From contig NZ_AHMO02000007.1 in NCBI RefSeq assembly GCF_000243715.2, positions 1 to 64,000 of the forward strand: DNA of 64,000 nt. Reading direction: 5' to 3'. Shown here one piece after another: positions 16,288 through 24,264 of this stretch (its first letter is position 1; each line of letters starts with the position of its first letter). The notes below the pieces were generated by a model, which searched no databases, was not told the origin of the DNA, and was given only the letters and a program-made list of their open reading frames with translations. The position numbers were made by a program, and so were the translations under genes. Origin of the DNA: Leptospira broomii serovar Hurstbridge str. 5399. GTDB taxonomy: Bacteria; Spirochaetota; Leptospiria; Leptospirales; Leptospiraceae.

Positions 16288-17034
16288 ATGAAAATCAATT
16301 CCAAAGAAAATCTAGCATTTATAGTTTCTTTATTGGCCTTAGTTTCCGGTATCGCTGACGCCAAGAATATTTTAGAAAATTTGTCACTTGATAATGTGTT
16401 CGATTTCTTGGCTCAAACAATAAATGGAATTCTCGATACTTATTTAACAAAGGAACAAACTTTCAGTTTTCTTTGGGCATTATTACTTTATTGTTTATAT
16501 CGTAAGTATATAAAATTTAACGAGCCATACGGTGTTAATGAATCTATAAATGAATCTTCCGTGGGAAGAAAGATCTATGAATTTTCATTTAGAGGTTTAG
16601 GTAAGATTGTCTTAAAAGTTAAAGATTTCTTCTTGAAGGTTTCATTTAAAGATAAATTGGAATACTACTTTGTTTTCGATAGGCATCAGTTTGCTGGAGC
16701 AATCGGTATCAATGGCGAAAATATCCCTCCTCCTGAAACCTATGACTGTGAAGATATAATTATTCGGATTGGCTTTAAAGAAGATGACAGAACGATTCAT
16801 GAGGAATATAGATTTGTTCGTGATGAATTTCGATTGAAAGTGAGAAAATATATCGAAAGGGAATTCTCGCAAGAGTATGGCGATTTCGCGATAACGAAAT
16901 TTAGATTCAAAAATCATTTTTGGATTTTAGCGCTAATTCCCGGCTTTTTTCTAAAATGGTTTTTTAAAAATAATAAACTTGTTACTATTTTGCTCCTTGT
17001 AGTGATCTATTTAACAATTAAACTTATTTATTAA
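16288..17034 (+). CDS. Unknown membrane protein in a cassette
   Basis: A 248-aa protein with no family recognised. Hydrophobic segments lie at about residues 10-25, 60-72 (FLWALLLYCLYRKY) and 208-247 (WILALIPGFFLKWFF, LVTILLLVVIYLTI). The central ~130 residues are a soluble, charged domain (EDIIIRIGFKEDD, EEYRFVRDEFRLKVRKYIE). Membrane-anchored proteins with a cytosolic sensor are common effectors of abortive-infection systems, but nothing here proves that. It stands alone between attC 10 and attC 11 without a clear ribosome-binding site. Confidence 0.55.
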   Translation: MKINSKENLAFIVSLLALVSGIADAKNILENLSLDNVFDFLAQTINGILDTYLTKEQTFSFLWALLLYCLYRKYIKFNEPYGVNESINESSVGRKIYEFSFRGLGKIVLKVKDFFLKVSFKDKLEYYFVFDRHQFAGAIGINGENIPPPETYDCEDIIIRIGFKEDDRTIHEEYRFVRDEFRLKVRKYIEREFSQEYGDFAITKFRFKNHFWILALIPGFFLKWFFKNNKLVTILLLVVIYLTIKLIY

Positions 17035-17050
17035 TTAAATTTCGCACGGC

Positions 17051-17204
17051 GTATAACTATCGGCTCTGACGCTTCGCTTCGGGCTCACTTCGTGACCCTC
17101 GCTCGGCCTGCGGCACATTTCGCTTTGTCACTCGTCTTGCAGTGGCAAGTCTCGTGCCAAGTCCTGCGGACTCGCGAAACGTCGTCAAGCCTTGGTCGTT
17201 AGAC
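17051..17204. repeat. attC-like recombination site 11 (class C)
   Basis: Begins GTATAAC (17051-17057) and ends GTTAGAC (17198-17204). The arms ATCGGCTCTGAC and GTCAAGCC pair partly. The interior keeps GCTTTGTCACTCGTCTTGCA. Confidence 0.84.
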
Positions 17205-17237
17205 GAAATCGTTTTAAAATTTGATAGGTAGCAAAAA

Positions 17238-17954
17238 ATGTCAAGATTTCAAACTGAAAAAAAGCTCCCAACGCTTCATTTGGACTTTGATTCCTTGCAG
17301 AGGATTGAAGAATTTCTCATTAAAGATCTTCCTAAAGAAATATTAAACGCTTTTCCGAAAGGAGTAAAGAGCATATATTTCGTTACCTTAACTGATAAAC
17401 GTGGATCAGATGAATTAAAAAGTATTAAAGAGTTTAAATCAAAGTTTTTAGCCGACTCTTTATCATTGATTGAATTTCAACTACTTGATGAAAAGAAAGA
17501 ATTTGAAATAACTATTAATTTAGATAAAGAAGAGGGTGCTTTACTTATTCTCGATTTTAAACTTGAAGATGCCCGATCTGTAGCTGTGAAATTTCAAGAT
17601 AAACTAGACCAAGTAATTGATAGCTTTCGATCTGTTAATTGGTTTTTTCATCCTCCAGAAATTCTTTCCGTTGTTATCGCTTTTGGGATTATAATGACTG
17701 GAATAATTTCTTTTGGTGACTTAAGCAACGGTAAATATATCGAAGCTGTAGGACCGGGTCTAATTTTCCTCTCACTAGGGTCCTATTATTATGTGGGAAA
17801 ACATATTCGTACTCCTGTGTCATTTGACACAAGAAGATATCAAATATTTAATAATTATTTGGTATGGTTTATAAGCGGCAATCTAAGCTTTTTAATTTTT
17901 GGCACTATATTTACCTTTTTAAGAGATAAGATTATTGAAATTCTCTTTAATTAA
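17238..17954 (+). CDS. Unknown protein with C-terminal membrane segments
   Basis: A 238-aa protein, family not recognised. Residues 1-130 are soluble and rich in charged helices and strands (SIYFVTLTDKRGSDELKSIKEF, FEITINLDKEEGALLILDF). Three to four hydrophobic segments follow (ILSVVIAFGIIMTGIISF, AVGPGLIFLSLGSYYYVG, YLVWFISGNLSFLIFGTIF). The soluble domain plus membrane anchor resembles the layout of the neighbouring cassette gene at 16288, though no sequence similarity is obvious. It is the only gene between attC 11 and attC 12. Confidence 0.55.
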   Translation: MSRFQTEKKLPTLHLDFDSLQRIEEFLIKDLPKEILNAFPKGVKSIYFVTLTDKRGSDELKSIKEFKSKFLADSLSLIEFQLLDEKKEFEITINLDKEEGALLILDFKLEDARSVAVKFQDKLDQVIDSFRSVNWFFHPPEILSVVIAFGIIMTGIISFGDLSNGKYIEAVGPGLIFLSLGSYYYVGKHIRTPVSFDTRRYQIFNNYLVWFISGNLSFLIFGTIFTFLRDKIIEILFN

Positions 17955-17964
17955 AAACGACTTC

Positions 17965-18115
17965 GTATAACTAAAAATTGTCGCGGCGCTGCGGGATCAC
18001 TACGCAACCCTTGCTTGGGCTTCGCCAAATTCCGCTTTGTCACTCGTCTTGCATGGCAAGTCTCGTGCCAAGTGCTTCGCACTCGCGAAACGTCGACAAT
18101 TATATTTCGTTATAT
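17965..18115. repeat. attC-like recombination site 12 (class A)
   Basis: Begins GTATAAC (17965-17971) and ends GTTATAT (18109-18115). The arms AATTGTCG and CGACAATT pair. This is the last well-kept site of the array. Confidence 0.84.
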
Positions 18116-18198
18116 GCCATTGCCAGCCACTTACAATTTCTACTTTCCTTTCTATAAATATATATTTACTATTATGTTAGTAAAATAAGGAGATTATT

Positions 18199-18408
18199 AT
18201 GGCGATTTACAAATTGGTACTTATCGAGTGAAAGCGTCAGCGGTTGAAAAAGTGAAACAGGCGATAAAAGATTTTATTCAGGCAGAGGAGCCAGATACCC
18301 AAATGCATTTAGCCTGGCAGCAGAAGACGAGTGTTCCCCTGATGTCATGGAAATTATAGTACAAAAGCTAAATGGTGTACTGGCTGCTATAGAAAAATTC
18401 TCTTACTA
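18199..18408 (+). pseudogene. Decayed monooxygenase-like (ABM) gene fragment
   Basis: An ATG with a fair ribosome-binding site (AAGGAG at 18187) opens a frame that stops after 10 codons. A shifted frame reads QIGTYRVKASAVEKVKQAI and MHLAWQQKT, like the start of antibiotic-biosynthesis-monooxygenase (dimeric ferredoxin-like) proteins. A third frame carries a short remnant ending at 18408. It is too damaged to be functional as written. Both frameshifts being sequencing errors is less likely but possible. Confidence 0.45.
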
Positions 18409-18431
18409 AATAAGAAGAAAGGAACCTTCAT

Positions 18432-18914
18432 ATGAGAAAAATAGTAACTTTTCTTTGGTTTAACGACCGGGCAAAGGAAGCGGTAGATTTGTATGTATCG
18501 CTGTTTGAAAATGCAAAAATAATAAACACATCGTATCTCACAGAGTCAGTGGCAAAAGAAGCTGGAAAGAAGGCCGGAGACGTATCAACAATAGACTTTG
18601 AGCTGAATGGCCAAAACTTTACTGCACTAAATGGCGGTCCGATGTTTACTTTTAGCGAAGCTATCTCAATAGCGGTAAACTGCGAAACCCAGGAAGAGAT
18701 TGATCATCTTTGGGAAGCGCTATCCAAAGGCGGCAAAATAATGTCTTGCGGCTGGCTTATAGATAGATACGGCTTAACGTGGCAGATTATGCCGGAAATC
18801 CTAGATATCATGATGCGTGATCCAGACACTGTTAAAGCTGATCGGGTTGGCGCTGCTATGCTTACTATGGATAAATTGAATATAAGTGAACTCGAAAAAG
18901 CCTACAACGGCTAA
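18432..18914 (+). CDS. PhnB-like VOC-superfamily protein
   Basis: A 160-aa protein of the PhnB/3-demethylubiquinone-methyltransferase-like branch of the vicinal oxygen chelate fold. VTFLWFNDRAKEAVDLYVSLFENAKI at the N-terminus, FELNGQNFTALNGGP in the middle, and CGWLIDRYGLTWQIMPEIL near the C-terminus are family hallmarks. The enzymatic role of this branch is mostly unknown. An AGGAACC sequence lies 5-11 bp before the ATG. It follows the decayed ABM fragment and precedes attC 13. Confidence 0.88.
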   Translation: MRKIVTFLWFNDRAKEAVDLYVSLFENAKIINTSYLTESVAKEAGKKAGDVSTIDFELNGQNFTALNGGPMFTFSEAISIAVNCETQEEIDHLWEALSKGGKIMSCGWLIDRYGLTWQIMPEILDIMMRDPDTVKADRVGAAMLTMDKLNISELEKAYNG

Positions 18915-19002
18915 TAATAATTTAACTAGATAAATAGCGAAAGGCTTTAATAGGAAAAGAACGAGTTAAAACATAAGTTTTGTTAAATATGCTGACAACG
19001 GC

Positions 19003-19152
19003 ATATAACTACTGGCCAGGCACTCCTTTCGTGCTCGCTCGCGACCCTCACTCCGGGCTTCGCTACATTCTACTTTGGCACTATACTTGCTTTCGCAAGT
19101 TCGTGCCAAATAGCTTCACTGGTCGCAGAACGTCTACACTCCTTTGTTAAAG
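19003..19152. repeat. attC-like recombination site 13 (class C, diverged)
   Basis: Begins ATATAAC (19003-19009) and ends GTTAAAG (19146-19152). The interior has ACTTTGGCACTATACTTGC in place of the usual core. The arms TAACTACTGG and the later ACTGGTCGCAGAACG match poorly. It appears to be decaying. Confidence 0.65.
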
Positions 19153-19181
19153 CATTTGCGAGAAAGTCAGAGGTAAAAGCA

Positions 19182-19607
19182 ATGCACTATCATTTTCGTA
19201 TTCATACAGATAAGACAGGCTACTGGGCAGAATATATAGAACTAAAAGGATGCATGACTCAAGCAGATTCTAAGAAAGAATTGGAATCAAATATTCACGA
19301 GGCATTAAATCTTTATTTGAATGATAATGAAGACTCCAAGTCTTTATTTCCTTTACCAAAGAAGAAAGTATCGGGAAGAAATATAGTATTAGCAGCAGTG
19401 GATCCTAAAATGGCCTTTTCTCAAATTTTACGAATGACTCGATTAAAGCGAGGATTAAGTCAGAAACAAACGGCTTCACTTATTGGGATGAAAAACTTAT
19501 ATAGTTATCAACGTCTTGAATCACCCAAGAGCGCTAATCCGGCACTTTCTACAATTGCAAGGATCAAGCAGGTATTTCCTGAATTAGCATTAGATCAAGT
19601 AGTGTAG
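19182..19607 (+). CDS. hicB: HicB-family antitoxin without visible HicA
   Basis: A 141-aa protein. The N-terminal ~60 residues are the HicB partial RNase-H-like fold (GYWAEYIELKGCMTQADSKKELESNIHEALNLYL). The C-terminal part is an HTH (MTRLKRGLSQKQTASLIGMKNLYSYQRLE, about residues 82-115). HicB normally neutralises the small RNA-binding toxin HicA encoded next to it. The 29 bp upstream and the non-coding 260 bp downstream contain no HicA-like frame, so this copy is orphaned or acts as a plain regulator. Confidence 0.85.
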   Translation: MHYHFRIHTDKTGYWAEYIELKGCMTQADSKKELESNIHEALNLYLNDNEDSKSLFPLPKKKVSGRNIVLAAVDPKMAFSQILRMTRLKRGLSQKQTASLIGMKNLYSYQRLESPKSANPALSTIARIKQVFPELALDQVV

Positions 19608-19871
19608 TTTTTGAAAGAAAAACACCGTCCATGATTTCAAGTTAATCGTTTGAGGCACAACTTCGGAGGTCACTGCGTTCTGGTTTCGCAATTTTGGCTC
19701 AGTTACTCATATCGGGCAGAGTTAGATCTTTGGTAGGGCAATCGCCGTGTCGCCCCTTCGCGTTGTTAGGATTCGTCAACGTCGGACCAATCCCTTTTGT
19801 TCTCCGCTATCTTGACAAAACGTCAGTATGAACATATTCTACTATAAAATAAAAACAGAATGAAATGATTA
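19608..19871. other. Gene-free stretch with possible attC debris
   Basis: No coding frame is convincing. Fragments such as GGTCACTGCGTTCTGG and a late GTCAACGTCGGACC recall attC wording, but the terminal core pair is absent. It probably marks a decayed cassette boundary. Confidence 0.35.
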
Positions 19872-20375
19872 TTGGCAATACTTTCGCTTATAACACTTCT
19901 TGCAAGCTGTGATTCGACAACGAAAGAGATGAATAATATGGAAGACCCAAAAAAACAAACTGACAACTCAACTTCACCTGCTGAAACAACCCCAAAGGCG
20001 ATAGGTATTGGCGGTATTTTCTTTTTTTCAGATAATCTGAAGGAAACGAAAGAATGGTATGCCAAAAATTTAGGACTTGAAATCAATGAATGGGGTTCGT
20101 CGAGTTTTGAATCCAGAAACATTAATAAACCTGACGAGATAAACTCTCTTCAATGGACTCCTTTCAAAAAGGGAGATGAATATTTTTCCCCATCCAAAAA
20201 AGAATTTATGATTAACTACCGAGTTCAGAATATTGAAGGACTTGTAAACAAACTCAAAGAAAACGGAGTGACCGTACTTGACAGTATTGCGACTTACGAC
20301 TTCGGAAAATTTGTGCATATTATGGACGCAGAGGGCAACAAGATTGAACTATGGGAATCTGTCGACAACGGCTAA
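19872..20375 (+). CDS. Lipoprotein with VOC/glyoxalase-like domain
   Basis: A 167-aa protein. A TTG start gives a short hydrophobic signal ending in LLASC, a plausible lipobox with Cys at residue 13. A low-complexity linker (KKQTDNSTSPAETT) and a VOC domain follow: GIGGIFFFSDNLKETKEWYAKNLGLEIN and IMDAEGNKIELWES, with a metal-site glutamate near the end. Secreted VOC proteins are uncommon; the ligand is unknown. A start a little further downstream would remove the signal. Confidence 0.75.
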   Translation: MAILSLITLLASCDSTTKEMNNMEDPKKQTDNSTSPAETTPKAIGIGGIFFFSDNLKETKEWYAKNLGLEINEWGSSSFESRNINKPDEINSLQWTPFKKGDEYFSPSKKEFMINYRVQNIEGLVNKLKENGVTVLDSIATYDFGKFVHIMDAEGNKIELWESVDNG

Positions 20376-20957
20376 CCTAAATTGACGGCAAAACAAACAA
20401 GTTATAAGCTACTTGGCTCGACAGGCAAAATATAGGTTCAGTATCACTAATCGTTAATGAAGAATTTTTGGTCGAACTGCGACTTGAACTTTCGCTTCGA
20501 CGCGATTTCGGATGAAGGAAAGGCAGCGACTAACAGCAGCTCGCCTCAATGAAAGCTGACATCCAAAATCGAAGGTATCCATTTGAAGTAATCGTTAAAT
20601 CTAAAAAACGATGAATAACTCTCTCTAAGTAAATTAAGAATTTAGATTGGGTTATTTACGAAGTTGAATTGGCGCTGCAAGCTTACCTGCAACCCTTACT
20701 CCGGCCTCTGGCAAATCGTCTCCGTCTTCCGGTTTGCAATTTTGAAGTAGGGCGGTAAGCATTAAATAAGTAACTGCAACTAACTGCGCCCATTCGTCGT
20801 TTGCATACGCAAGCTTGAGCCGCCGAGCTATTGCGACTCGCGGGAGGTCGACTAAACTTCTTTCGTTATGTGTCGTTACCACTTAATAAAATAAAGAAAA
20901 TAAAAACGAATAATGAAAGACGGCAGTTATTCTAAATAAATACTAACGAATAGGTTT
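20376..20957. other. Gene-free stretch with a degenerate attC
   Basis: The first part holds nothing recognised. At about 20775-20871, CAACTAACTGCG pairs loosely with the end TTTCGTTATGT, and the interior has CGTCGTTTGCATACGCAAGCTTGAG, like the internal hairpin of the array sites. It is shorter than the others (about 97 bp) and probably inactive. Confidence 0.45.
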
Positions 20958-21554
20958 ATGGAAAGTAATTTATTCGATCAGATTGCTAACAAATATGATA
21001 CGAAAGAAAGACGAGAGTTAGCAAAAATAATAGTTAATGAGATAAAATCAGAACTAAAAAATTGTAAAGATAAATCATTACTAGATTATGGAAGCGGCAC
21101 TGGACTCGTTGGATTACAGTTATCTCCTTTAGTCGATAAGCTTCTATTAATGGACTCTGCGGAACAAATGCTGGAGATAGCGAGAGAAAAGATTACTCGA
21201 GCTAATATGAAAAATGCAGAAGTTATTTACTCTGATTTTACTAAAACCACTCCAAACCTCAAAGCAGATATAATAGTAGGTTCGCTAGTTCTTCTCCATA
21301 TTCCGGATCTTAAAGATATATTAGGGCATTTTTTTTCAGTCTTAAATACAAATGGGAAATTGATTATTGTCGATTTCGATAAAAATGAAAAAATCAACCA
21401 CCCGAAAGTTCACAATGGCTTCAACCAGATGGATCTAAAAACGCTACTTAATGCCGTAGGATTTAGAAAAATAGAAATTAGAACCTTTTATCATGGTAAA
21501 AATATTTTTATGAACCACGATGCCTCGCTAATGATTTCTACAAGTCTGAAATAG
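20958..21554 (+). CDS. Class I SAM-dependent methyltransferase
   Basis: A 198-aa protein with a Rossmann methyltransferase core. Motif I is LLDYGSGTGLVGLQL (about residues 40-54), the acidic ribose-binding residue is in LLLMDSAEQML, and motif IV-like ADIIVGSLVLLHI follows. The C-terminus (HNGFNQMDLKTLLNAVGFRKIEI) fits the UbiE/small-molecule branch. The substrate is unknown. The gene is A+T-rich like the array cassettes and lies between two degenerate attC-like stretches, so it may be former cassette cargo. Confidence 0.85.
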   Translation: MESNLFDQIANKYDTKERRELAKIIVNEIKSELKNCKDKSLLDYGSGTGLVGLQLSPLVDKLLLMDSAEQMLEIAREKITRANMKNAEVIYSDFTKTTPNLKADIIVGSLVLLHIPDLKDILGHFFSVLNTNGKLIIVDFDKNEKINHPKVHNGFNQMDLKTLLNAVGFRKIEIRTFYHGKNIFMNHDASLMISTSLK

Positions 21555-21932
21555 GCTCGACTACTAAATGATTGAAAATACTGACTCAATGTGATTATAA
21601 AAGAATTATTAATAGAATATGGGATTTAGTTTTAAAAGCGGAGATTTTAGCATATAACTTCCGGCCTCGCGAATAGCAAAGGGACTATTCGGAAATTATA
21701 TAAATCACTCCTTCGTTGAGATATCTCCCAAGTCCGACTTACTTTCTAAATTTAAGCGGAGTCTCAAGTTTATTAAACGAAACACTGCAGCCGACCTTCA
21801 TAAAGGGTTTCGCGATATGTGTATGAAAGTAAGCATCTAATGAAGCGCAACCTATCCGGAAGTCGTTGAATGCATTAGAATACCGTTATGATCAATTTAT
21901 CCACGGAATTGGTCTAGCTAGAAGTTTTAGGT
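21555..21932. other. Gene-free stretch with attC-like opening
   Basis: GCATATAACTTCCGGCCTCG at about 21650 looks like the left end of a class C attC. No matching right end with pairing arms is found before the convergent SRPBCC gene. Probably a remnant. Confidence 0.35.
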
Positions 21933-22414
21933 CTATTTAATACTTTCAAGGTATTTGCCAAGGTTTCCGATATGCTGTTTACCTCCTTCTATCGCGCCGT
22001 ATTTTTTATTCACTCTTTCCAGTTCTTCTCTATTCGGGAAAATCTGTTCCATAGTAAGATTTGTTCCTGCACCGGCTTCTTCAAATAGGATTTTCGATTG
22101 GAAATCAACATCCTTTGTTCCTTCACCGTCGCCAAGATGTTGATAATGAATATAGTAAGGTTTCTTAATTTCTATAAATCGGATCTTGTTTTTATAGTCG
22201 TGTCCATCGGGCCATGCATGATGAATTCCCAAACTCCGCCGCTCGAAAAATCCAAACGCGTAGTAGTTAATGTAAACCCGTCGGGTCCCCACCATTCTGA
22301 AAGATGCTCCTGGGAGGACCATACTTCGAAAAGTAGATCGATCGGTATACCAAAGTATCTTTTATAAATGACTCGATTGCCTTCGACGATTGCTTCAACA
22401 TTATTTTCTATCAA
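21933..22414 (-). CDS. SRPBCC/AHSA1-like protein, apparent frameshift
   Basis: Two overlapping frames together make one ~160-aa AHSA1-type protein. The first reads [32 protein letters not shown] and the second continues [20 protein letters not shown] to [11 protein letters not shown]. The break lies at a GGG run (22209-22211, CCC on the coding strand). One extra base would restore HGPDGHDY, the family's usual wording. A homopolymer undercall is likely, given the pyrosequencing signs elsewhere. It overlaps the upstream ArsR gene by 14 bp. SRPBCC proteins bind hydrophobic ligands; the ligand is unknown here. Confidence 0.8.
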
Positions 22415-22730
22415 GGGATTTCTCCTTTTTAATCTTTAATACATATTTATCCAGTCGATCTAGGCGTTTATTCCATAGATTTTTAATTTCTAATAGCCAA
22501 TCTTCCATCTCATCGATTCCCGAGTTATTCAGCCTATAGATACGTTTTTGCGCCTCTTTCTTTACTTGAAGGACCTTCGCCTCCTTCAAAATTTTTAAGT
22601 GCTGCGAAATAGCGGGTGGACTCATCTTAAAATTTTGGCTTATCGTCGTTGAGCTAAGTTCACCGTTCTTGGCGACTAATTTCACAATTTCTCTTCGTGT
22701 ATCATCTGCAAGTGCGGCAAAAGCATTCAT
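22401..22730 (-). CDS. ArsR-family regulator of SRPBCC gene
   Basis: A 109-aa winged-helix repressor. [51 protein letters not shown] is the standard ArsR/SmtB DNA-binding unit. No metal-binding cysteine motif is present, which suits the subgroup paired with SRPBCC proteins. ACTTAATTAAGT, a 12-bp palindrome at 22751-22762, lies 21 bp upstream of the start and may be the operator. It overlaps the SRPBCC gene and is divergent from the DoxX-like gene at 23135. Confidence 0.9.
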   Translation of the reverse strand: MNAFAALADDTRREIVKLVAKNGELSSTTISQNFKMSPPAISQHLKILKEAKVLQVKKEAQKRIYRLNNSGIDEMEDWLLEIKNLWNKRLDRLDKYVLKIKKEKSLDRK

Positions 22731-22796
22731 ACAAACATAATGAAGTATTTACTTAATTAAGTTAATTCTTAAATAAAATTTATTTGGAACCCCTGC

Positions 22797-22946
22797 CGAA
22801 TAATATATAGCTTCACAGTCCCCGTTCCGCTCGGGCTTGTTTAGTGGTCATCCCTCTCGGTTTCGTCAAATTTCAGTTTGTTATTTCGTTTCTAATGCGA
22901 GCCTTAAATAAGGGTCGTCCAAACTAACATTTCATTATGCGACATT
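22797..22946. repeat. Degenerate attC-like remnant
   Basis: The wording follows the array sites in order (CGTTCCGCTCGGGCTTG, GTCATCCCTCTCGG, CGTCAAATTTCAGTTTGTTA, TTCATTATGC) but has many changes. The end sites are not recognisable cores. It marks the furthest trace of the cassette array in this window. Confidence 0.5.
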
Positions 22947-23134
22947 GCTTTGCCAGAATCGGATTTGCAGGTATGCAAATTTTTTCCTCGCCTCAGAGAT
23001 TTTTAGGTAGGCGCGAATCTTTGTTCTTTCGAGTCTGAAGATGATTCGATTAGAATTCGGGATAACGAACGTTGTTATTCGTCAACTCGCAAAACCGATT
23101 GCAAAACATAGTAAGCAAATTAAAATAATGCATT

Positions 23135-23509
23135 ATGGCAAAGATGAAAAAAATTATCTATTGGACTTCTACTATCTGGCTCGCATTAGGAATGCTATCA
23201 ACCGGAACAGTTCAGGTATTCAAGGTGAAGACGGAAGGGGATTTCACCGCAAATTTGGGTTATCCTGTCTATTTTCTAACGATACTAGGAGTCTGGAAAA
23301 TTTTGGGGGTTATAGTATTGCTTCTTCCTAAATTTCCTTTAGTAAAGGAATGGGCTTATGCTGGCTTTTTCTTTGCCATGTCGGGAGCTGCATTTTCGCA
23401 TATTGCATCGGGCACTGTGAAAGAAATATTTCCCTCGTTACTGCTTCTACTCCTGACGGTAATATCTTGGTATTTTAGACCACAGGATAAAAAAGTCATT
23501 TTAGGTTAA
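23135..23509 (+). CDS. DoxX-like four-helix membrane protein
   Basis: A 124-aa integral membrane protein with four hydrophobic helices. IYWTSTIWLALGMLSTGTVQVF, LGYPVYFLTILGVWKILGVIVLL and FPLVKEWAYAGFFFAMSGAAFSH are the conserved wording of the DoxX-like family (PF13564 type). A close paralogue lies at 37458. Function is unknown. It is divergent from an ArsR-SRPBCC pair, and the 37458 paralogue also follows an ArsR gene, so ArsR control is likely. Confidence 0.88.
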   Translation: MAKMKKIIYWTSTIWLALGMLSTGTVQVFKVKTEGDFTANLGYPVYFLTILGVWKILGVIVLLLPKFPLVKEWAYAGFFFAMSGAAFSHIASGTVKEIFPSLLLLLLTVISWYFRPQDKKVILG

Positions 23510-23530
23510 TAGGCGAAAGAATTTGAAGTT

Positions 23531-24106
23531 ATGAAGGGCACCAATAGCAATAAAAAGAAATTGTCACAGGAGAAACGAGAAGAGCTTCTCGGAGTATTGA
23601 AATCCCGTTTTGAGAAAAACATGAAGCGGCACAAAGGTCTTGATTGGACTAAAATTGAAGCAAAGCTGGAAGGCAATTTTGAAAAACTCTGGTCACTCAA
23701 CGAGATGGAAATCACTGGCGGTGAACCGGACGTTGTGGGTTATGATAAAAAGACGAACGAATACATTTTTTACGACTGTTCGGAAGAAAGTCCTAAAGGC
23801 CGAAGAAGCATTTGTTACGACCGTGAAGCGCTGGAGTCAAGGAAAGAACATAAGCCGAAAAATACCGCTATCGATATGGCTACCGCTATGGGCATAGAAC
23901 TTTTATCGGAAGAGGAATACCGTGGACTACAGAGACTTGGAGATTTTGATACGAAAACATCAAGCTGGGTGAAAACACCTTCCGATGTAAGGGAACTTGG
24001 TGGAGCTCTCTTTTGTGACCGTCGCTATGATACTGTCTTCGTCTATCATAACGGTGCGGAATCTTACTATGCCGTCAGAGGATTCCGTGGTTCGCTCAAG
24101 ATCTAA
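23531..24106 (+). CDS. DUF4256 protein
   Basis: A 191-aa soluble protein matching the DUF4256 family along its whole length: RFEKNMKRHKGLDW, LNEMEITGGEPDVVGYD, YIFYDCSEESPKGRRSICYDREAL, AMGIELLSEEEYRGLQRLG and GALFCDRRYDTVFVYHNGAESYY. Biochemical function is unknown. It starts 21 bp after the DoxX-like gene and is probably co-transcribed with it. Such genes often travel with SRPBCC and DoxX-like accessory genes. Confidence 0.85.
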   Translation: MKGTNSNKKKLSQEKREELLGVLKSRFEKNMKRHKGLDWTKIEAKLEGNFEKLWSLNEMEITGGEPDVVGYDKKTNEYIFYDCSEESPKGRRSICYDREALESRKEHKPKNTAIDMATAMGIELLSEEEYRGLQRLGDFDTKTSSWVKTPSDVRELGGALFCDRRYDTVFVYHNGAESYYAVRGFRGSLKI

Positions 24107-24264
24107 ATTATATATACGACTAAATTTAAATTTGAGAGCGGATCGCTTAAATTAGAGAAAGATATTTTTACAGAGTTAGGTTTAAACCTCACCTTTAATT
24201 TTGGATGAGTTGTTTGCAGTAATGGAAGAATAACAACCGGTAGGAATCGTTGAATAAACACACT

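Noticed and set aside
16074..16358. Frame across attC 10 into the next gene
   Set aside because: It covers the inverted repeat and overlaps the start of the membrane-protein gene at 16288 in another frame; composition is not protein-like.
1268..19152. CRISPR array
   Set aside because: The repeats are about 150 bp, spaced by whole genes, with palindromic ends. CRISPR repeats are short and regularly spaced by ~30-40 bp spacers.
20652..20882. Minus-strand frame of 76 codons
   Set aside because: It lies on the degenerate attC remnant and reflects its base composition only.
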